DNA from: a virus
Virus record (IMG/VR): IMGVR_UViG_3300032240_001836
Coordinates: 1-20,536 of that record
DNA: 20,536 nucleotides
Strand: one strand, 5' to 3'
Numbering within the stretch: the first letter of the stretch is position 1; each line of letters begins with the position of its first letter. The notes below the pieces were generated by a model. It saw only the letters and a list, made by a program, of their open reading frames with translations. It had not been told where the DNA came from and did not search any database. Shown one piece after another: positions 1-13,500 of the stretch. Made by a program: the position numbers and the translations under genes.

Positions 1-1536
1 CCAGAAAATTATACGGCAAATATTAAAAACTCGGTAGCATCATTCACAGAATTAGAAGTTTATCAAGGAACCTTTCTTACGAAGCAATTTGTAGTTGATG
101 GGTCATTGGATCAGAGATTCATTATTGATAACCCATATGTTGATACATCGACTATTAGAGTTTATGTAAAGGGTCCTACAGATAGTGGAAAAGGATTAGA
201 ATATAGTCTTGCCGATAATATTTTTGATGTTAATGGAACTTCTAATATCTACCTTATTCAAGAAGTTCAAGATGAAAAATATGAACTTCTTTTTGGAGAT
301 GGAATCATTGGTAGAAAATTAGAAAATAATGCCGTCATTACAGTATCGTATATTGTTACTGATGGTAAGGAAGGAAATGGTGCCTCTAAATTCTCTTTTT
401 CGGGAACATTTAGAGGGTCAGCGGATGAACCAATTACTGCTCAGAATTCAATTTCAATTACAACAGTTCAATCCTCTCAAAATGGTGGAGATATTGAATC
501 TGTTGATTCCATAAAATATTTTGCTCCTAGAATATATTCTAGTCAATATCGTGCCGTAACCGCAAGGGATTATGAGGCAATTATTAAATCAATTTATCCT
601 GATGCAGAATCAGTTTCTGTTGTTGGTGGAGAAGATTTAGACCCACCCGAATACGGAACAGTATCGATTAGTATTAAACCAAAAAATGGAACATTTGTTT
701 CCGATTTTAATAAATCCCAAATTCTATTCAAACTAAAGCAATATTCTCTTGCTGGCATTAATCAAAAGATTGTTGACCTTAAAATTCTTTATGTTGAAAT
801 TGACTCATCAATTTACTATAATTATTCTCAGGTTTCTTCAGTAAATGATTTAAGAACCAAGGCAATTCAATCTTTAACAACTTATTCAAACTCCGTTGAT
901 TTGAATAAATTTGGTGGAAGATTTAAATATAGTAAAATCCAACAAATTATTGATAATACCGATGTATCAATTACATCAAATATCACTAAGGTTAAGATTA
1001 GAAGAGATTTGAAAGCTCTTCTAAATCAACCCGTTCAATATGAATTGTGCTTTGGTAATAGATTCCATATCAACCCTCTGGGTGGAAATATTAAATCAAC
1101 GGGATTTACAATTTCTGGGAAGTCGGGGACAATTTATATTACAGATACTCCAAACAAAAATATTAATGGAACTCTTGATGGAAGCAACAAAGGAGTTTTA
1201 GCATTATTTAAATATGATCAAAGTGGTAATATTGAAACAATTTCAAAATCAGCTGGTTCTGTAGATTATTCAAAGGGTGAAATTATTCTTGGACTTCCTG
1301 AGTATGTTGTTATTACATCAACACAAAAACCCAATGACATAATTGAAATACAGGCATATCCTGAATCAAATGATATTGTCGGTCTAAAAGACTTATACGT
1401 CTATTTTGATGTTACAAAAAGTTCAATAAATATGGTTAAAGATGTTATTGCATCTGGGGATAATATATCTGGAGTGTCCTTTACACAAGATTATTATACG
1501 TCAAGTTATTCAAATGGAGATTTAACGAGGTCATAA
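1..1536 (+). CDS. 6: Baseplate wedge subunit gp6 (T4 gene 6 homologue), 5'-partial
   Basis: Baseplate wedge protein; in T4, gp6 dimers link neighbouring wedges into the ring around the tail hub. The frame is open from base 1 to the TAA at 1534-1536 (511 residues visible), so the start lies upstream; T4 gp6 is about 660 aa. The TTG at 106 is not a believable start because the frame runs through it. Visible residues ~94-118 have the J-like signature YELLFGDGIIG followed by a Tyr-rich strand and TDGKEGNG. Residues ~168-230 contain YFAPRIYSSQYRAVTARDYE and a following VSVVGGED...PPEYGTV stretch, which matches the RAVT-x-x-DYE region of gp6/gpJ proteins. The C-terminal ~170 residues are beta-rich and less conserved. 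The next gene begins one base after the stop, indicating tight translational coupling. The identification rests on remembered family motifs and on gene order 6-7-8. Confidence 0.9.
   Translation, partial: PENYTANIKNSVASFTELEVYQGTFLTKQFVVDGSLDQRFIIDNPYVDTSTIRVYVKGPTDSGKGLEYSLADNIFDVNGTSNIYLIQEVQDEKYELLFGDGIIGRKLENNAVITVSYIVTDGKEGNGASKFSFSGTFRGSADEPITAQNSISITTVQSSQNGGDIESVDSIKYFAPRIYSSQYRAVTARDYEAIIKSIYPDAESVSVVGGEDLDPPEYGTVSISIKPKNGTFVSDFNKSQILFKLKQYSLAGINQKIVDLKILYVEIDSSIYYNYSQVSSVNDLRTKAIQSLTTYSNSVDLNKFGGRFKYSKIQQIIDNTDVSITSNITKVKIRRDLKALLNQPVQYELCFGNRFHINPLGGNIKSTGFTISGKSGTIYITDTPNKNINGTLDGSNKGVLALFKYDQSGNIETISKSAGSVDYSKGEIILGLPEYVVITSTQKPNDIIEIQAYPESNDIVGLKDLYVYFDVTKSSINMVKDVIASGDNISGVSFTQDYYTSSYSNGDLTRS
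1527..1530 (+). promoter_or_regulatory. Shine-Dalgarno GAGG for the giant gp7-like gene
   Basis: GAGG lies inside the end of gene 6, seven bases before the ATG at 1538. It is the best ribosome-binding site in the window. It supports 1538 as the true start and suggests translation of the giant gene is coupled to gene 6. Confidence 0.7.
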
Positions 1537-1537
1537 G

Positions 1538-4500
1538 ATGATAGAAACTGGTTTTGATACTAGGGTAAAGGTTCAGCAAATTGTAGCAAATCAGTTACCA
1601 GAGTTTATACTAGATGAAAGCCCTAAATCCTCAGAATTTCTAAAGCAGTACTATATCTCCCAAGAGTATCAGGGAGGTACAGTTGATATTGCCGAAAATT
1701 TAGATCAATATTTAAAACTTGATAACTTAATTCCCGAAGTTGTTGTTGGGATTACTTCCCTTTCAACAGATCTATCCATATCTTCTGGAATAGTTACCGT
1801 AACAAGTACAAAAGGATATCCAAATCAATACGGTCTTTTAAAGGTTAATGATGAAATCATTACCTATACTGGAATTACCACCAATACTTTCACTGGATGT
1901 ATTAGAGGATTCAGTGGAATTACTAGTTATCATGCACCAAATGATCAGGAGGAACTAGTATTCAGCCAAAGTAATGCATCCTCACATACTAATGGATCTA
2001 AGGTAGAGAACTTAAGTTCTCTCTTTCTAAAAGAATTTTATAAAAAAATTAAATATACCTTTACTCCTGGACTTGAAGATAAAGATTTTATTCCAGAATT
2101 AAAGGTCGGAAACTTTATAAAACAGGCAAGAGACTTTTATAAATCAAAAGGCACGGATCAATCATTTAGAATTCTTTTCAATATTCTTTATGGAGTAAAT
2201 CCTAAGGTTATTGATTTAGAGCAATTTCTAATTAAACCATCATCTTCTTCTTTTGTAAGAAGACAGATTGTTGTTGCAGAAAGAATTTCTGGAGATCCAA
2301 ATAAACTTGTTGGGCAGACAATTAGGAAATCGACAGACTATGGCACAAATGCTTCGGTTTCCGAAGTAGAAGTTTTAACCAGAAGAAATAAAATTTATTA
2401 TAAGATTAGTCTTTATGTTGGATTTGATCAAAAACCTCAAATTGAAGGCAATTTCAATATTTCTCCCAAAACAAAAGTTGTAGAAAATATATCCGTTGGG
2501 GCATCTGTTATCACAGTAGATTCCACAATTGGATTTACAACTTCTGGAACAGTTGTATCTGGAAATAATATTATTTCATATACTGATAAGACTATTAATC
2601 AGTTTTTGGGATGTTCTAATGTAGAATATGCAATTACAACCGCTGATGACATTAGATCCGATGAAATTTATTATGGATATGAAGATAATGATTTAACTAA
2701 AAAAGTTGAAATAAGAATCACTGGCGTTATTAGTGATTTTACAAATTTGAATGACTTTGGATTATCAATTGAAGGTGAGGAAATGAAAGTTTCCTATCTT
2801 GGACAAATTATTCAAAATCCAGAATTAAATAAGACTTATAAAGAAACTGTTGCCAATTCATTCATTTATAATACTAGCTCCAGATATTATGTCACATATT
2901 CTTCTGGATCATTCAAGACAAACAGCACAATTGATAAGTCTAGTTTAAGAGTTGGAGATTCTATCGAAGTATTAATTAGAGGATCTCAAACTGTAGTTTC
3001 TTCTCCAATAACTATTGCAACGATTACCAGCATCTCTGGAAATACAATTAATGTCACAAATCTTCTAGATTTAAATGGACAAACTTTTGATCCTACAAAT
3101 TCTAGTAAAGTATATTTTGGCAGAGATCTTGATATTAGAAGAAAAGTTAAAAAGGCAACAAGTTCTGGCGCATCTTTAGATTATGGAAATAATACATTAC
3201 TTTCAGATGTTCAGAATGTATATGATGATAATGGTGGAAATCTATATGTAGCGTCAAATTCATTACCATCTTATAATATAACACAAAATATATTTGAACT
3301 TGATATCCCTACAGCAAGTATCTTATATTTACAAGACAAGGATATTAATCAAAAATATTCAACTATTTCATTTGATTTTTCTAGTGGTTCTAGCAATGGT
3401 TTAAAAGGATTTACTCAAGTACCATTTTTAACTGGTGATAAAGTTTTTTATTCTCCAGAAAATATTCCCATTACAGGATTAGAAAGAGGATTTTATTATG
3501 TTGAAGTTGTTAGTCAAACTAATATTAGACTATATGCTTCACAATCATTCATCGTAAGTGGAAATTATATCCCATTAGATATTCCACTGAATGCGAATGG
3601 TTCCCATACATTTACTTTAGCAAATCAAAGAAGCAAAAATATTTCTACACAAAAACTATTAAGAAAAATTCCAACTACTGAATTAAATCCAACAGACTCT
3701 GGTGATATTACAACTCCTGGTCCAATTGGAATATTAATCAATGGTGTTGAAATACAAAATTATAAGTCTGCCGACAAAATTTATTATGGACCTCTAGAAT
3801 CGGTTAATATTTTAAATGGTGGAACTGATTATGATGTTATTAATCCACCGTTACTAACTGTTGAATCTGGATTAGGCATAACTGCTTTAGTTAATCCAGT
3901 TATAACTGGGTCGATTCAAAAAATCTTTATTGACCCACAAGATTTTGATTTAGATGTTGTAGTTTCTGTTGCCGTTTCTGGAGGAAATGGAATTGGCGGA
4001 GTCTTTGAACCAATTTTGGAGAAGAGGCGCAGGTCAATCTATTTTGATGCTAGAGATACTAATAATTCTGGTGGAATAGATTTAATAAATGAGACGATCA
4101 CTTTTAAAACTAATCATAATCTCAGAGATAGAGATGCCATAATTTATAGCACAAATGGAAACTCTCAGATAGGAATTGGTCCATATGGTGGATCAGATGC
4201 AAGTTCTGGTTCTTATCTCAGAGATGGAACAATTTATTATGCAAAAGTTGTTAATTCCAAAACAATACAGTTGTATAACTCATTATCAGATTTTAGTTCT
4301 GGTATTAATACAGTTGGTTTCACCACAATCAACACATATGGACTTCAAAAATTTCAAACTTTTGCTTTAAAAAATACTTTATCTGAAATCAAAGTAGTTG
4401 ATGGGGGGAGTGGATATTCTAATAGAAGAGTAATTGTAAATCCTACAGGAATATCTACTTTTGATCATACAGTTAACTTCACCAATCATGGATTTAATAA

Positions 4501-7500
4501 TGGTGACTTTGTAGTATATACTTATGATACTACTGCGATTAGTGGTCTCTCTTCTTCTAATCAATATAAAGTATTGAAGATTGATACTAATACTTTTAGA
4601 TTGTCAAATACTGGAATTGGTGGGACAAATCTTTCGGATTATCAAAGAGGAAAATATGTAAAATTCTCTTCTTCTGGATCTGGATATCAATATTTTTCAT
4701 ACCCAAGGATTGCAGCAACTATTAACTATTCTGTAGGAATTAACAGTGCAGCGATTGGTATTATGACTGCCACACCAATTGTTAGAGGTGAAATTGTTGA
4801 TACCTATCTTTATGAACCTGGAACAAATTATGGATCTAAAATTTTAAACTTCCATAAAAAACCTAAGATTTCTATTAATAATGGGAGCAATGCTGAGTTA
4901 GTTCCCATAATTATAGGTGGTTCAATTGTATCGGTTCAGATAAAATATGGCGGAGTAAATTATTATTCAACTCCAGACATTAATGTAATTGGGGACGGCA
5001 ATGGTGCTATATTAAGACCTTCCATTTCAAATGGAAGAATAATTAAAGTCTTTGTTCAAAATGGGGGTCAAAATTATACAGCAGAAAATACTTTTATTAA
5101 TGTTGTTCCTGCAGGTAAAAATGCAATTATTGAAGCATCGGTTAGATCTCTTACTTTAAATAATAATTATAGATTTAGTAGTAATGAAATTATTACTGGT
5201 GAAGATTCTTTGGAATATTCAATTGGTGGATATATTTCTCAAGTAAGAAGTGCTGTTAATGATAATAGTCAAAGCACAAATGCACACTCACCATTAATTG
5301 GATGGGCTTATGATGGAAATCCAATCTATGGTGCATATGGATATCCAGATCCAACTGTTGTATCAGATTGCACAATATTAAGACCTGGATATACTTTAAA
5401 TTCAAATAATATTTTTAATAGGCCTTCTTTAAGTAATTTCCCTTCAGGTTTCTTCGTTGAAGATTATATTTTTAATAACTCTGGTGATTTAGATTATTCA
5501 AACGGAAGATTCTGCAAAACTCCAGAATTCCCATTAGGTACATATGCATATTTTGCTGGCATAACAACAGGGTCCAGTCAGGTTTTACCATCATTCCCAT
5601 ATTTTGTTGGCAATAGATTTAAAAATAATTTTATTGAAGAAAATAGAACTTTAAATCAATCTTTTGATTTTAATAATTCATCACTGATTAGAAACACTCT
5701 TCCATATAAAATTAATGATCAATATGCGGATAACGATTTTATTATAGAATCAAATGAAATAGTAAATCAAAAAGTAACAGTTGATTCTATCAAAAAGGGT
5801 AAAATTGAAGGATTTGAAGTTATCAATTCTGGAGATAGATATTCTGTTGGAGACACTTTAATATTTGACAATACTGGAACATCTGGAAGCAATGTAGATG
5901 CAAAGGTATTCAGTCTAACAGGTAAAGCAATTGTTGATATTAATACATCTATAGAAACTTATAATAATGCAATTTTCACTAGAAAAGATGGAAATTCTAT
6001 TAACGTAACTACTTTACCTTATCATACTTTTTCTGATGGTGATAATGTTACAATATCAGGATTTTCAACATATTTAAGTGTTTTAAATGGTTCTTATCCT
6101 ATTGGAGTTACTTCTTACAGCACAACCTTGACCAATACTATGGCATCAAGTCCATCTGTAGGGTTAATAACCGATATCTATGTTGCGAATGTTCCACCCA
6201 ATATTTCAATTGGAAGTAGTATTAGTGTAGGTATAGGATCGGAGATTCTTTCTATTGTTTATATTTTTGATACTAATAACGTTATAAGAGTTAAGAGATC
6301 TGCTGTTGGAGTTGCGTATAGTGCCACAACAGTTATTAACTATCTACCAGATACTTTTACTATTAATAATAAAACAGCATATTTTGATTCAACCCTAAAC
6401 AATAAGGTATTTTTTAATCCAATAGAATCTGTTGGTTTAGGAACATTGGTTGGTATTGGAACAACTGTTAGTTATAAACTTAATGGTCAACAATATATTG
6501 GAATTGGAACAACAGGTTCTTCTTCACTTTTAAGAACTATTCCAACTCAAAGTATCTATATTAAAAATCATCCATTCAAAGACAATCAACAGGTACTTTT
6601 CAAAAAACCAGTTGGAGTAGCAGCAACTGCCCTGATTGTATCAGCAACTTCTGGAGTTACAACTACATTTTTATTACCATCACCATCAGATAGTCAAGTT
6701 GTTTATATAACAAATAAATCAAGAGATACAATTGGAATTAAAACTCAACTAACTTCTAGTGAAATATTCTTTATTCAGAATGGAACAGATAATTATGAGT
6801 ATTCTATAGAGTCCGTTTTCCCACAATTAACGGGTAGAGTTGATAAAATAAAATCCACAGTTTCAGTTTCGACTTCTCACGGACTTCTACAGAATGATAC
6901 CATAAAACTTTCAGTTGAACCAAATCTTTCAGTAGGAATAGGCACTTCTAGCTCTGTTTATGTTTCATATTATGCTGCCAAGAAACAACTTATCTTTAAT
7001 CCAATCGGATTTACTTCTGTTGGAATTAATACTCTTAATAATACTATTAATCTACCAAATCATAATTTAAATACTGGTGATAAAGTATTTTATAAAGCAG
7101 ACGATGCTGCAGCATTAGGACTAACAACTGGTGGGTATTTTGTTTATAGAGTCAATGGTGATAATATCCAATTATCAGAAACATACATTGATAGTATCTC
7201 AAATCCACCAACTGTTGTTAATATTATTGGATATTCGGGAATTGGAACCGGTGGGAATTATCAGCAAATTGGACTTATAAATCCAGAAATTAAATCAATT
7301 AAAGGAAACGATCTTGTATTTAATGTATCGGATACTTCTTTATCTGGTTATAATTTTAAAATATACAGCGATAACCAATTCAAAAATGAATTTGTTTCAA
7401 TCGCAGGAACATCTACTCTTAGTGTAATTGGAATAGGAAGTCTTGGAACTCCTTCGGCAACTAAAACTATTCAATATAATTCAAAATTACCAAGCAAACT

Positions 7501-10500
7501 ATTCTATGCATTAGAAAAATCTGGATATCTTAGCACATCAGATAAAGATGTTAATAACTATTCCCAAATAACTTTTATTGATAGCACCTATACTGGTGAT
7601 TATTCAATTACTGGTGTAGGAACGACGACATTTAGTTTTTCTTTACAATCTATTCCAGAAAAATCGGTTTATAAAGCAAGTGATTGTTCGATATTAAAAT
7701 ACACTACTAAGTCAAAAACAGCAACTGGGGGAGTTGATAAGATAAGAATTATTTCTGGTGGATATAATTATAAAAAATTACCAAAAGTAAGTTATATTGA
7801 TAGTCAGTATGGTTCAAGTGCATATATTGTTCCAACGTCATCAACTATTGGAAAGATAAATGAAGTTAAAATTATAAATCAAGGATTTGAATATACTTCC
7901 GATAAAACTTTGAGACCATCGGCAAGTATATCAAATTATATTGTAATTGATTCTTCAAATACACTTACAGGAATTAATGTTGATTATGGTGGAAATTATT
8001 ATTCCTTTGCACCATCTGTAGTAGCTATAAATCCAAATACTGGAAGAGAAGTAGAAGATTATGTTTTAAATGCATCCCTTAAGGGATCGAGTATTAGTAA
8101 AATTGATATTGTTAAGAGTCCAAAAGGTCTTCCAGCGACACCAATACAAATATTCACATTAAATAATTCAAACGGAATATCAGTAGATACAATTGTAACT
8201 TCTCAGGCAGGTATTGCCACTTGCACATTGGTTACTCCAGTGTTGGGATTTAGCACTAATGTGTTTGGTATTGGAGATAAGGTTTTTGTCGAAGGAATAC
8301 AAAAATCTGGCACAACAGGAACAGGGTATAATTCTGCAGATTATGGGTATAAGTTTTTTACTATTACAAATTACCAAAATACAATTCCAGCAACAGTAGA
8401 ATTCTCAGTATCTCAATACAGCAGTAATCCAGGAATTGCTAAGACCATTCAAGATTCTTTTGGAACAATTATTAAATATCGTGATTATCCACAATTTACA
8501 ATTTTTCAGGAACCATCTACATTTATACTTGGTGAAAAATTATCATCTTCTACTGGATCCGTATTTACTGAAAGGGATTTGACTATTACTGAGTATAGTG
8601 TAGATTCAATAAAAGCAATCGGATCATATTCACTTTCATCGGGTGAGCGCATTAAGGGACTTATATCTGGATCTGTTGCTACTATTAATAATGTTATTGA
8701 TAGGAAAGGAAGATTTGAAACTGATTACTCTACAAAAAATAATTATGATTGGATTGATGAAGTAGGAAGATTGAATGATGACGTTCAAGTAGTAAATGAT
8801 AGCAATTATTATCAAAATCTTTCTTATACTATAAAAAGTCCAATTCAATATGAAGAGTTAAAAACATCCGTAAATTCTTTACTTCATACTACTGGATTAA
8901 AGAATTTTGCAGATACTCAAGTTCAATCAGTTGCAAGAAGCGGAATTGGTTCTACTGATGGAACTACTATTATTTACGATATTCAAACTGAAAATAGAGT
9001 AGATACTATCAATGCATTTGATTTTGCAATTGATATAAATGTATCCAATAATAGATCTAAATTTTTAAAATTAAAAAATAAAAAATTATCTAGTTATATT
9101 GAATGTAGAACAAATAGGGTTCTTCAAGTAGATGATGTATCAACACAATTTACAAATAATGATGCACCAGCTGTTGGATATGCAGATCTAATTACTTATA
9201 ATCTTCCAGATAATTTTGCAACATATCTGGTTCAAATTATCAATACTTCAAAAAGTAGATATCAATTTACTGACTTAGTAGTTCTTGTAGATAATGAGTA
9301 TAATGTATTTACTCTTCAAAGACAATCTTTAAACGACTCTATAATTAAAGTTGCAGATCTTGATGGATATATTGATGATGCTTTAAGAACAATTAGTTTG
9401 AGATTTACTCCTCTAGATCGTTTTAATGATGACTATGATATTAAGGTAATTAAGTCTAGTTTCCCAGGAGCAAGTATTGGAATAGGAAGCACAAATGTAG
9501 GATTCGTTAAATTGACGAATTCTGGATATTATGTCTCACCTGGCAATACCCAATCATTAGTATCGGTAGCGACGACAACAAATTATAATTCTTTTTATGG
9601 AACATTCCAAGTAGTTGATAATGTTACCAACTATATGGATTTTGTTGAGTTGTATATGACCTATGATGGTCAAAATACATACACAACTCAATACTTCTAT
9701 GATACAAGTTCACTATCAAACAATTATTCTGGTCAATTTATAGGATCTTTTGGAGCATCAGTATCATCTGGTGTTCTATCAATAGATTATACTAATGACA
9801 CTTCAAATTTAGTTACAGTAAATTCAAAAATAGTTGGATTCGGAACAACATCTGTTGGAATTGGAACTTATAGATTCTTGGTTTCAGGTCAAAGTGATGG
9901 GTATGAAAGATCTGCAAGATACGAATCTATTTACTCAAGGGTTTCAACTGCTTCAACAATTATTTCATATTCAGTTAATGATGCGGGTTGTTTTAAAGCA
10001 AAAGTTAATTTAAGTATTGGATCAACCAGTGAATTACATCAGATCATGTTTATGTCTGATGGTGTAGATAGTTTTATAACTCAATATCCAATTCTATCTA
10101 ATAATACTACATCAGGAATAGGAACTTTTGGTACAGTTTATTCTCCACTTTATAATCAACTTGTATTTTATCCAGACTCTAGTTTAGGTGGTGCAACCGT
10201 TGAAGTTAAAATTTATAATGAAGTATTTTATATTGATGCGGATTATAATAATACACCACCAAATCTAGTTTATGGAACTGGTGAAGATAAATTTACAATT
10301 ACTCCATATAATGGATTGAATGCAAGAAGAATTAATAAATTGGATTTTGAAATGAATTATCAAGGAATTCCAATTTACAAAAAAACATTTAATCCATCAA
10401 ATCCAGTTCAATTAAATCCATCTACTGGTGTAATTACAATTCCAAACCATTTCTTCAATACTGCTGAAGAATTAATTTATAACCCTGCAACAACTTTTTT

Positions 10501-13500
10501 GGGTGTTGCAGTCACTTCAATTGGAATAGGTGCAACATTAAGTTATACTGGTGTTGTAACTTCTTTCTTACCACCAAGAGTTTATCCAATTAAACTTGAT
10601 AATAACAATTTCCAGTTAGCTACAAGAAAAGAATACGCCCAATCTGGAATTTATGTTACATTTACTTCTCTTGGATCTGGTAATGCTCATGAACTAGAGA
10701 TGACCAAGAAATTGGAAAAATCTTTAATCACAATTGATAGTGTTGTTCAGGCACCTCTTGCTTATTCATTACTAAATTATCAATTAAAATATAATAGTGA
10801 TGCAGTCACTGGATTTTCTAGTGCGATTGATCCGACTTATTCAATACTACAGTATAGTCCATGGTCAGATACATTATTCAACCAAGAAGATGAATTATTC
10901 ATAGTAAATACACCACAACCAATTGGAACTAAATTTGGAATTGGTGCTGGTAATACTTATTTTTCAATTAGTGGAATTTCTTCCATTAAACCAACAGATC
11001 TTCTTAAAATTGATGATGAATATGTTAGAGTTGTTTCTGTCGGACTTGGGACAACTAGTGGAGCACCTATCACTGGATTAGGAACTTATTATATTCTCAA
11101 TATTCAAAGAGGATATGCTGGAACTCTTGCAACTTCACATGTTAATGACTCTAATATGTCTCTTTATAGAGGATCCTATAATATTGTTGGAAACAAACTA
11201 TGGTTTACCGAGTCTCCAAGAGGAAATGCGGTAACAAAGAGAGATATTAGTAATTTAGAGCAAGCAAAATCATCCTTTACTGGAAGAGTATATCTTAGAA
11301 AGGATTATACTACAAATACGCTATATGATAATATCTCAGAGAAATTCACTGGAATTGGACAAACTTATATCTTTACATTAAATGGATTGAATACCACTGG
11401 TATTGGATCCACTGGTGGTAATGGAATTCTCTTTATCAATAGCATTTTCCAAACTCCATCAACACAAAATAACACTGGAAATAACTATACTGTTGTTGAT
11501 AATGCAGCTCTTGGAATTACTAGTGCGGTATTCAGTGGTATTACCTCAACAAATGGTCAGATTATTAAATCCATTTCTGATGTAAATCAAAATCAACTTC
11601 CAAGAGGTGGTATTATTGTTTCCTTAGGATCTAGTGAAGGTTCTGGATATGCACCTTTAGTAGGTGTTGGAAGCACTGGAATTCAAATTAAACTCAGTGG
11701 TGGGTCAATTTCTTCAATTGGATTTACAACTTCTTTCATTGTTGGTGTAGCAGTTACTGGATTAATTGGAATTACAACTAATACAATTACAGGTATTACT
11801 ACTAACTCTATCTCTGTAGGGCAACAAATTCAAGCGACTGGTGTTGTCACAACTGGAACTTATGTAACTTCTATTGGATTTGGAACCATCTTCATCAATA
11901 GTAATTCTACAAATGCAGTTGGAATAGCAACAACATTTGCATTTAGATCCGAACCAAACTTTGGGTCTGGATATTTTGGAACAGTATCTATTGGAATATC
12001 GGATCCAACTGGTTCTGGAGCAGTAATTTATGGTAGAGTCGGTTCTGGTGGTTCTATCTCTGGATTTGTAATTCAAAACGGTGGAAGTGGCTATACAAAT
12101 CCATATGCTCAAGTTGCACCACCAAATTATGAAAATCTTCCAATCATTGGTGTTTCTAGATTAAGTATTGGTTCAACTACTGATACTGGAGTAGGGTTAC
12201 AGATGAATGTAACCGTTGGACCAAATGCATCTGGTCTGACAATCATTTCCAACAGAAATGCTGATGCATCTAACTTAATCCTTTCAAACAAACAGTTAAT
12301 TGCTGAAGTTGCTGTAGGAAGAATGTTGGCTGCATATCCATCATTTGTAATTCCTGGAGGAAATCAAAACTGTATTGAAGATATAGTAACAGTATTAGAA
12401 TGTATTGCTTATAACTTGAAATATGGTGGAAACAGCAGAGTATATGATGCTGCTAAGATTTATATTGATAATCAGTATCTTGCTGGAGAAGAAACGCAGT
12501 CAATCTATGCTTTTGTTCAAGCAAAAGATATGGCAATTCAAGCGATGACCAATCAACCAATCACAATTGGTGGTTACTCATCACAATCTCAATATTTTGA
12601 CTATACAATTATCCCAGACCCATTAACAGGATTTAATACCAGTCCAGCATCTTGTGCAGATGTTGCTTCAGCAATTACTCAGTTTGTTGGTATTGTTACA
12701 TATGCAATTGGAACCAATACTTTACCTGTTACTAAGACTGGAGTTGCATCAACAGTCTTTGATGTTCAGTCGTTTAAAATTACTAGACCTGGTTATGGTT
12801 TCCAAATTGGTGATGTATTTAAACCAGTAGGTCTTGTAACTGCAAAAGATCTCTCTGCACCTCTGAAAGAATTTAAATTAACTGTTCTCAGCACATTTAG
12901 TGATTCATTTGCAGCTTGGCAATTTGGAGAAATGGATTATATTGATTCCATTAAATCTATGCAGGATGGTAGCAGAACAAGATTCCCACTTTATTATAAT
13001 TCTCAATTATTGAGTTTTGAAATTAACCCCAATGACCAAGATTCTGCAAATATTGATCTTGGACCAATTCTTCTCATCTTTGTTAATGGTATTGTTCAAG
13101 CTCATGGCGATACATATGAATTTGATGGTGGTTCTTCATTCGTATTCAAATACCCACCATTACCAGAAGACAATATTGCAATTTTCTTCTATAGAGGAAC
13201 AAGAAATCAAGATAGTTCTTTAGTATCAGTTAGTGAAACTATTAAGAGAGGGGATACTGTTCAATTATTCAGAAATCCAATAGTTTCTGGAGTTACAACT
13301 GCTCAAAATTCAAGATTAATTTCTTATATTTCTGCTTCTGATAAATTTGAAACCAATATTTATGCAGATCAGGGAGTTGATAGCAAGAATTATAAACCAC
13401 TTAGTTGGACAAAGCAAAAAGTTGACTCTAAAATTAATGGTGAAATTGTTAGAAAAACTAGAGATTCAATCGAAGGTGAAGTTTACCCGACAGCGAGAAT

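Noticed and set aside
106-1536. TTG at 106 as the start of gene 6
   Set aside because: The frame is open back to base 1 with gp6-like sequence, no ribosome-binding site precedes it, and the remaining length would be too short for gp6.
2138-8033. Near-matches to the late promoter (TATAAATC at 2138, 7276, 7873 and 8026)
   Set aside because: Each encodes part of the giant protein, lacks the final A of the consensus and has no gene start downstream; they are expected by chance in AT-rich DNA.
11762-12112. 116-codon open frame on the - strand
   Set aside because: Ser/Cys/Arg-rich antisense shadow of a low-complexity repeat region in the giant gene.
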